10,717 nt of DNA, taken from the NCBI GenBank assembly GCA_900768695.1, contig CAAGDY010000474.1, forward strand, positions 1-10,717, given 5' to 3'. Source of the stretch: an uncultured Anaerovibrio sp. (GTDB lineage: Bacteria; Bacillota; Negativicutes; Selenomonadales; Selenomonadaceae). Positions 7,878 to 10,717 of the stretch are shown here, in pieces. A program made the translations under genes and the position numbers. Under the pieces are notes generated by a model. That model did not search any database. It was not told where the DNA came from and saw only the letters and a list, made by a program, of their open reading frames with translations. Position 1 is the first letter of the stretch. The number at the start of each line of letters is the position of its first letter.

Positions 7878-7911
7878 TAAAGTCTGAAAATAAAAGAAGC
7901 AATGTAGAAAT

Positions 7912-7936
7912 ACGGCACGGCCGCAGGGCCTGCCGT
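7912..7936 (+). promoter_or_regulatory. GC-rich hairpin in the trpS leader
   Basis: ACGGCA (7912-7917) pairs with TGCCGT (7931-7936), and after one bulged C, GGCC (7919-7922) pairs with GGCC (7927-7930) around a GCAG loop. The 10-bp stem ends one base before the trpS Shine-Dalgarno GGGGAGG (7938-7944). It is not followed by a T run, so it does not look like a factor-independent terminator. It could be a processing site, a pause site or a translation control element; the role is inference. Confidence 0.5.
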
Positions 7937-7954
7937 TGGGGAGGATTTTGAGAG

Positions 7955-9043
7955 ATGAAGAAGATTATTCTTACTGGTGACAGACCTACCGGCAAGCTGC
8001 ATGTAGGCCATTATGTTGGTTCCTTGAAGCGGCGTGTGGAGCTGCAGAATTCCGGGGAATTCGATGATATTTATATCATGATTGCGGATGCGCAGGCTCT
8101 GACGGACAATTTTGACAACCCGGAAAAGGTGCGTCAGAACATTATTGAGGTAGCCCTTGACTATCTGTCAGTAGGCCTCGACCCGGCAAAATCCACCCTG
8201 TTTATCCAGTCCATGGTGCCACAGCTGACGGAGCTTTCATTCTATTACATGAATCTGGTGACGGTGGCGCGTGTACAGCGCAATCCGACCGTAAAATCCG
8301 AGATACAGATGCGGGGCTTTGGCGGCAGTATCCCGGTGGGTTTTTTCTGCTATCCAATCAGCCAGGCTGCCGACATTACGGCCTTCAAGGCAACCCTTGT
8401 GCCGGTAGGCGAGGACCAGCTGCCGATGCTGGAGCAGACAAAGGAAATTGTGCGCAGCTTCAACAGGATTTACAACTGCGAGGCACTGGTGGAGCCGGAT
8501 ATCATGCTGCCGGACAACGATATCTGCCGCCGCCTGCCGGGCACTGACGGCAAGGCAAAGATGAGCAAATCCCTGGGCAACTGCATCTACCTGTCTGATG
8601 ACGAAAAGACCGTTCAGCAGAAGATTATGAACATGTACACAGACCCTACCCATATCAAGGTTTCTGACCCGGGACATCTGGAGGGCAATACGGTGTTTAC
8701 CTATCTGGATGCCTTCAGCAGGGAAGATGATTTTGCCAGATATCTGCCGGAGTATAAAAACCTTGATGAGCTGAAGGAGCATTATACCCGCGGCGGCCTG
8801 GGCGATGTGAAGATTAAGCGTTTCCTGAACAGCATCATGCAGGCGGAGCTGGAGCCAATCCGTGCCCGCCGCAAGGAGTATGAGAAGGATATTGCCGCCG
8901 TTTATGATATTCTCAGGGAAGGCAGTGACAGGGCGCGTCAGGTGGCAGAGGCTACCCTGCAGGATGTAAAGGATGCCATGAAGATTAATTATTTTGCGGA
9001 TGCCGAGCTGATTCAGGCTCAGGCGGCAAAATATCAGGGCTGA
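7955..9043 (+). CDS. trpS: Tryptophanyl-tRNA synthetase
   Basis: Class I aminoacyl-tRNA synthetase that charges tRNA-Trp with tryptophan in the cytoplasm. The 362 residues contain the ATP-binding HIGH-type motif GKLHVGH at 13-19 (inside TGDRPTGKLHVGHYVGSL) and the KMSKS motif at 202-206, both intact. The opening, together with ERN-like QRNPTVKSEI at 108-117 and GDVKIKRF at 283-290, matches the lineage seen in Streptococcus and many anaerobic Bacillota, not the B. subtilis/E. coli type. ATG follows GGGGAGG by 10 bases. The 77-base gap from the M50 gene has a hairpin but is too short for a T-box, the usual control of trpS in many Bacillota, and lacks the T-box core sequence. scpA starts 19 bases after the stop. 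It is recognised from memory of homologues and the family is certain. Confidence 0.97.
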   Translation: MKKIILTGDRPTGKLHVGHYVGSLKRRVELQNSGEFDDIYIMIADAQALTDNFDNPEKVRQNIIEVALDYLSVGLDPAKSTLFIQSMVPQLTELSFYYMNLVTVARVQRNPTVKSEIQMRGFGGSIPVGFFCYPISQAADITAFKATLVPVGEDQLPMLEQTKEIVRSFNRIYNCEALVEPDIMLPDNDICRRLPGTDGKAKMSKSLGNCIYLSDDEKTVQQKIMNMYTDPTHIKVSDPGHLEGNTVFTYLDAFSREDDFARYLPEYKNLDELKEHYTRGGLGDVKIKRFLNSIMQAELEPIRARRKEYEKDIAAVYDILREGSDRARQVAEATLQDVKDAMKINYFADAELIQAQAAKYQG

Positions 9044-9062
9044 TATTTAAGGAAAATCGTTT

Positions 9063-9836
9063 ATGGAGCAGTATTCAATAAGGCTTGAATGCTTTGAGGG
9101 GCCTATGGAGCTTCTCATGCATCTTATTGAGAAAAATAAAATAGACATATATGATATTCCCATTGCTTCCCTTACAGAGCAGTACATTGAATACCTTGAC
9201 CGCTTCAGGAGCTTTAATATTGAGATTGCCAGTGAATTTATTATTATGGCGGCCACCCTGCTGCAGATAAAGTCGCGCATGCTGCTGCCGAAGCCGCCAA
9301 AGGAGGCGGAGGCGGCGGAGGAAGCAGACCCGCGCCAGGAGCTGATTGAACGCATATTGGAGTACCGCCGGTTTAAGGAAGTAAGCAGTGTCATGGGGGA
9401 GCTGCAGAGGTCCCAGGAGCGCTTTCTGGCCCGCGAGCCGATGGAGCTGCCTGTGCGGCACCTGCCGCCGAAGAATCTCTCCCTGAACGATTTGCTGGAG
9501 GCTTTTGCCAATGTGCTGGCCGTCCGCAAGGAGCTGAAGATTCCGCAGGTGCTGGTAGCGCCGGACGAGTTCAGTGTACAGGACAAGATGGAGGAGCTGG
9601 TTTCCCTTCTGCACCGCATGCACGGCAGGCTGAGGTTTGCCGATGCCTTTTCCGGCGGTAGCCGGGGGGAGCTGATTACCACGTTTCTGGCTATGCTTGA
9701 GCTAATCAAGCTGCACAGCATAGCTGTACAGCAGCAGGGTCAGTTTGGGGAAATCTACATTTCCATCAGGCTGGACGGCTGTGGCGGGGATAGAAAAAAC
9801 GCAAGGGCAGGTGAAAGGGAAGATGTTCATGAATGA
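9063..9836 (+). CDS. scpA: Segregation and condensation protein A (kleisin)
   Basis: Kleisin subunit that bridges the two heads of the SMC dimer and binds ScpB, forming the condensin that compacts and segregates the chromosome. The 257 residues begin with the characteristic block containing FEGPMELLMHLIEKNKIDIYDI at about 11-32, then LTEQYIEYLD (37-46) and ATLLQIKSRMLLP (64-76). An acidic Glu/Ala-rich linker follows at about 80-90. The C-terminal winged-helix domain, which binds the SMC head, runs from about 190 to 236 (TFLAMLELIKL at 207-217). ATG follows AAGGA by 9 bases. The stop lies inside scpB, giving an 8-base overlap that suits coupled synthesis of two partner proteins. The final 20 residues are charged and probably disordered. 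Confidence 0.96.
   Translation: MEQYSIRLECFEGPMELLMHLIEKNKIDIYDIPIASLTEQYIEYLDRFRSFNIEIASEFIIMAATLLQIKSRMLLPKPPKEAEAAEEADPRQELIERILEYRRFKEVSSVMGELQRSQERFLAREPMELPVRHLPPKNLSLNDLLEAFANVLAVRKELKIPQVLVAPDEFSVQDKMEELVSLLHRMHGRLRFADAFSGGSRGELITTFLAMLELIKLHSIAVQQQGQFGEIYISIRLDGCGGDRKNARAGEREDVHE
9814..9820 (+). promoter_or_regulatory. Ribosome binding site deciding the scpB start
   Basis: AAAGGGA lies 8 bases before the ATG at 9829 but only 2 bases before the in-frame ATG at 9823. This spacing favours 9829. Starts further upstream, such as the GTG-type codon near 9811, would add residues unlike ScpB. Confidence 0.6.
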
Positions 9837-10398
9837 GCTGACAGGCGCTTTTGAGGCTGTGCTATTTGCCAGTGGCGAGCCTGTGTCCATGGAGAGCCTG
9901 AAAGAAATACTGGGGATAGATGCAGATAATGTGCGTGAGCTGGCAGAGGCCTACAGCAGACAGCTGTCGGAAAGGGGTAGCGGCCTGCAGCTGCAGCAGG
10001 TGGCCGGCGGCTGGCAGCTTGTTACCAGGGCGCAGTATTTTCCCTATGTGGAAAAGCTCAGCGAGGAGCGCGACAAAAGGCTTTCCCCTGCGGCGATGGA
10101 AACACTTTCCATCGTGGCATTTAAACAGCCCATCACCAAGCAGGAGATTGAGCATATCCGCGGCGTGCGCATTGAAAAGATTATGTCAAAGCTGTTGGAA
10201 ATGGAGCTTATACGGGAGCTGGGGCGCAGGGATACGATTGGTCGTCCCATTCTCTATGGCACGACGGACACATTCCTGCAGTGCTTCGGGCTGAATGCTC
10301 TTAGTGACCTGCCGGAGCTGCCGGAGGCGGACCGCAGTATGCTTGAGCATGAGCAGCTTGATTTGTTTGCGGAGCAGGAAAACGAGGCAGAGTCTTAG
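9829..10398 (+). CDS. scpB: Segregation and condensation protein B
   Basis: Winged-helix partner of ScpA in the SMC-ScpAB condensin; ScpB dimers bind the central part of the kleisin. From the ATG at 9829 the protein has 189 residues, normal for the family. The first winged helix spans about 1-80 (LTGAFEAVLFASGEPVS near the start). The second contains the family hallmark LSPAAMETLSIVAFKQPITK at 85-104, EIEHIRGV at 106-113, and the segment GRRDTIGRPILYGTT at 132-146 followed by FLQCFGLNALSDLPELP. A short acidic tail, rich in Glu, ends the protein. It overlaps scpA by 8 bases. It is the last + strand gene, 50 bases before the strong terminator, so it probably closes the operon. In many Bacillota a pseudouridine synthase (rluB) follows scpB; here none does. 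Confidence 0.96.
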   Translation: MNELTGAFEAVLFASGEPVSMESLKEILGIDADNVRELAEAYSRQLSERGSGLQLQQVAGGWQLVTRAQYFPYVEKLSEERDKRLSPAAMETLSIVAFKQPITKQEIEHIRGVRIEKIMSKLLEMELIRELGRRDTIGRPILYGTTDTFLQCFGLNALSDLPELPEADRSMLEHEQLDLFAEQENEAES

Positions 10399-10448
10399 CG
10401 CGGGAGCATGGGGATAAGCATTCCCGGATAGCTTGATATTATAGTGCA

Positions 10449-10488
10449 ATTAAAAGGCCTGATTTCTTATGAAATCAGGCCTTTTAAT
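10449..10488. terminator. Bidirectional factor-independent terminator
   Basis: A perfect 18-bp inverted repeat (10449-10466 with 10471-10488) surrounds a TTAT loop. The core is AAAAGGCCTGATTTC, and each strand reads CCTTTTAAT on leaving the stem, so the hairpin carries a short T run in both directions. It lies between scpB on the + strand and the end of the minus-strand gene at 10524, where it can stop both transcripts. The repeat is seen directly; termination is a strong inference. Confidence 0.9.
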
Positions 10489-10523
10489 ATGCCGTCATAT
10501 ATGGAACAATGATAACAATACAT

Positions 10524-10717
10524 TCATTGCACAAACACATCCTTGTGCATGTTGATGATTTCGCCTATCAGCATCTTGCCGCGGATGTCGGTATGCAGGC
10601 CGTCATTGGCCCACTCCGGCGCCAGAATGGTTTTGCTGGCATCATAAAAATAAGGCTCCAGGTCGATGTAGTAGGGTTGCTGCCTGATAAAGGCATTTAT
10701 GGCCTGCATCTTGCTGA
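10524..10717 (-). CDS. C-terminal end of a probable SGNH/GDSL-type hydrolase, cut by window edge
   Basis: Only the last 64 or so codons are inside the window. The frame stays open to the right edge (codons for Ser-Lys precede the Met at 10709), so that ATG is probably internal and the start lies beyond the window. The visible part has YYIDLEPYF, then WANDGLHTDIRGKMLIGEII. The DGLH element (Asp36 and His39 counted from the Met at 10709) fits the block V Asp-x-x-His of SGNH/GDSL hydrolases, which supplies two residues of the catalytic triad in esterases, lipases and carbohydrate acetylesterases. The Ser, Gly and Asn blocks would lie further upstream and cannot be checked. The gene converges on scpB and shares its terminator. 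Substrate and cellular location are unknown. Confidence 0.7.
   Translation of the reverse strand, partial: SKMQAINAFIRQQPYYIDLEPYFYDASKTILAPEWANDGLHTDIRGKMLIGEIINMHKDVFVQ

Noticed and set aside
7874..7910. Possible promoter before trpS (TTGATA, with TAGAAA further on)
   Set aside because: The spacing is about 25 bases instead of 16-18 and the second box is poor, so the match is not better than chance.
9047..9721. Minus-strand open frame opposite scpA (224 codons)
   Set aside because: Ser/Arg-rich shadow composition and complete overlap with scpA; no ribosome binding site or motif that would support it.
9920..10294. Second + strand open frame nested inside scpB (124 codons)
   Set aside because: It is the other reading frame of scpB, with Trp/Ser/Arg-rich content and no family signature.
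10401..10426. Second hairpin after scpB (CGGGA with TCCCG)
   Set aside because: Only five base pairs with a large loop and no T run; the nearby 18-bp stem explains termination.

Overview
The window is a dense, almost entirely co-directional block of bacterial housekeeping genes. Eleven genes lie on the + strand: ispA (5' end cut off by the window), dxs, tlyA, nadK, argR, recN, a Nudix ADP-ribose pyrophosphatase, an M50 site-2-type protease, trpS, scpA and scpB. A strong hairpin terminator follows. Beyond it is the 3' end of a convergent minus-strand gene that looks like an SGNH/GDSL-type hydrolase, cut off by the right window edge.

Organism: the gene order ispA-dxs-tlyA-(nadK)-argR-recN and the presence of ScpA/ScpB and an ArgR/AhrC-type repressor point to Bacillota (Firmicutes). 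By eye the sequence is moderately GC-rich (a little above half) with gcc/ggc/ctg-rich codons. Together with nadK between tlyA and argR, this would suit a Negativicutes-like lineage (Selenomonas and relatives). That finer placement is inference and was not tested.

Layout: positions 1-3577 hold isoprenoid precursor genes (ispA, dxs) and an rRNA methyltransferase (tlyA), tightly packed with a TGATG overlap between dxs and tlyA. Positions 3637-6700 hold nadK (NADP synthesis), argR (arginine repressor) and recN (DNA repair). Positions 6693-7877 hold the Nudix hydrolase, overlapping recN by 8 bases, and the membrane protease. After a 77-base gap with a hairpin comes trpS (7955-9043), then scpA and scpB (9063-10398), overlapping by 8 bases. 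Gaps inside the block are 13-77 bases and no stretch over 300 bases lacks a gene. The row looks like one long operon or a few overlapping ones that end at the terminator at 10449-10488.

How the genes relate: IspA and Dxs act in the same isoprenoid pathway, and ScpA and ScpB are partners in the SMC condensin complex. The others are linked by conserved neighbourhood more than by shared function. I see no mobile element, CRISPR array, RNA gene, pseudogene or clearly new system. The most useful second looks are a hairpin that would bury the nadK ribosome binding site, a hairpin in front of trpS where a T-box might have been expected, and the lineage of the TrpRS.
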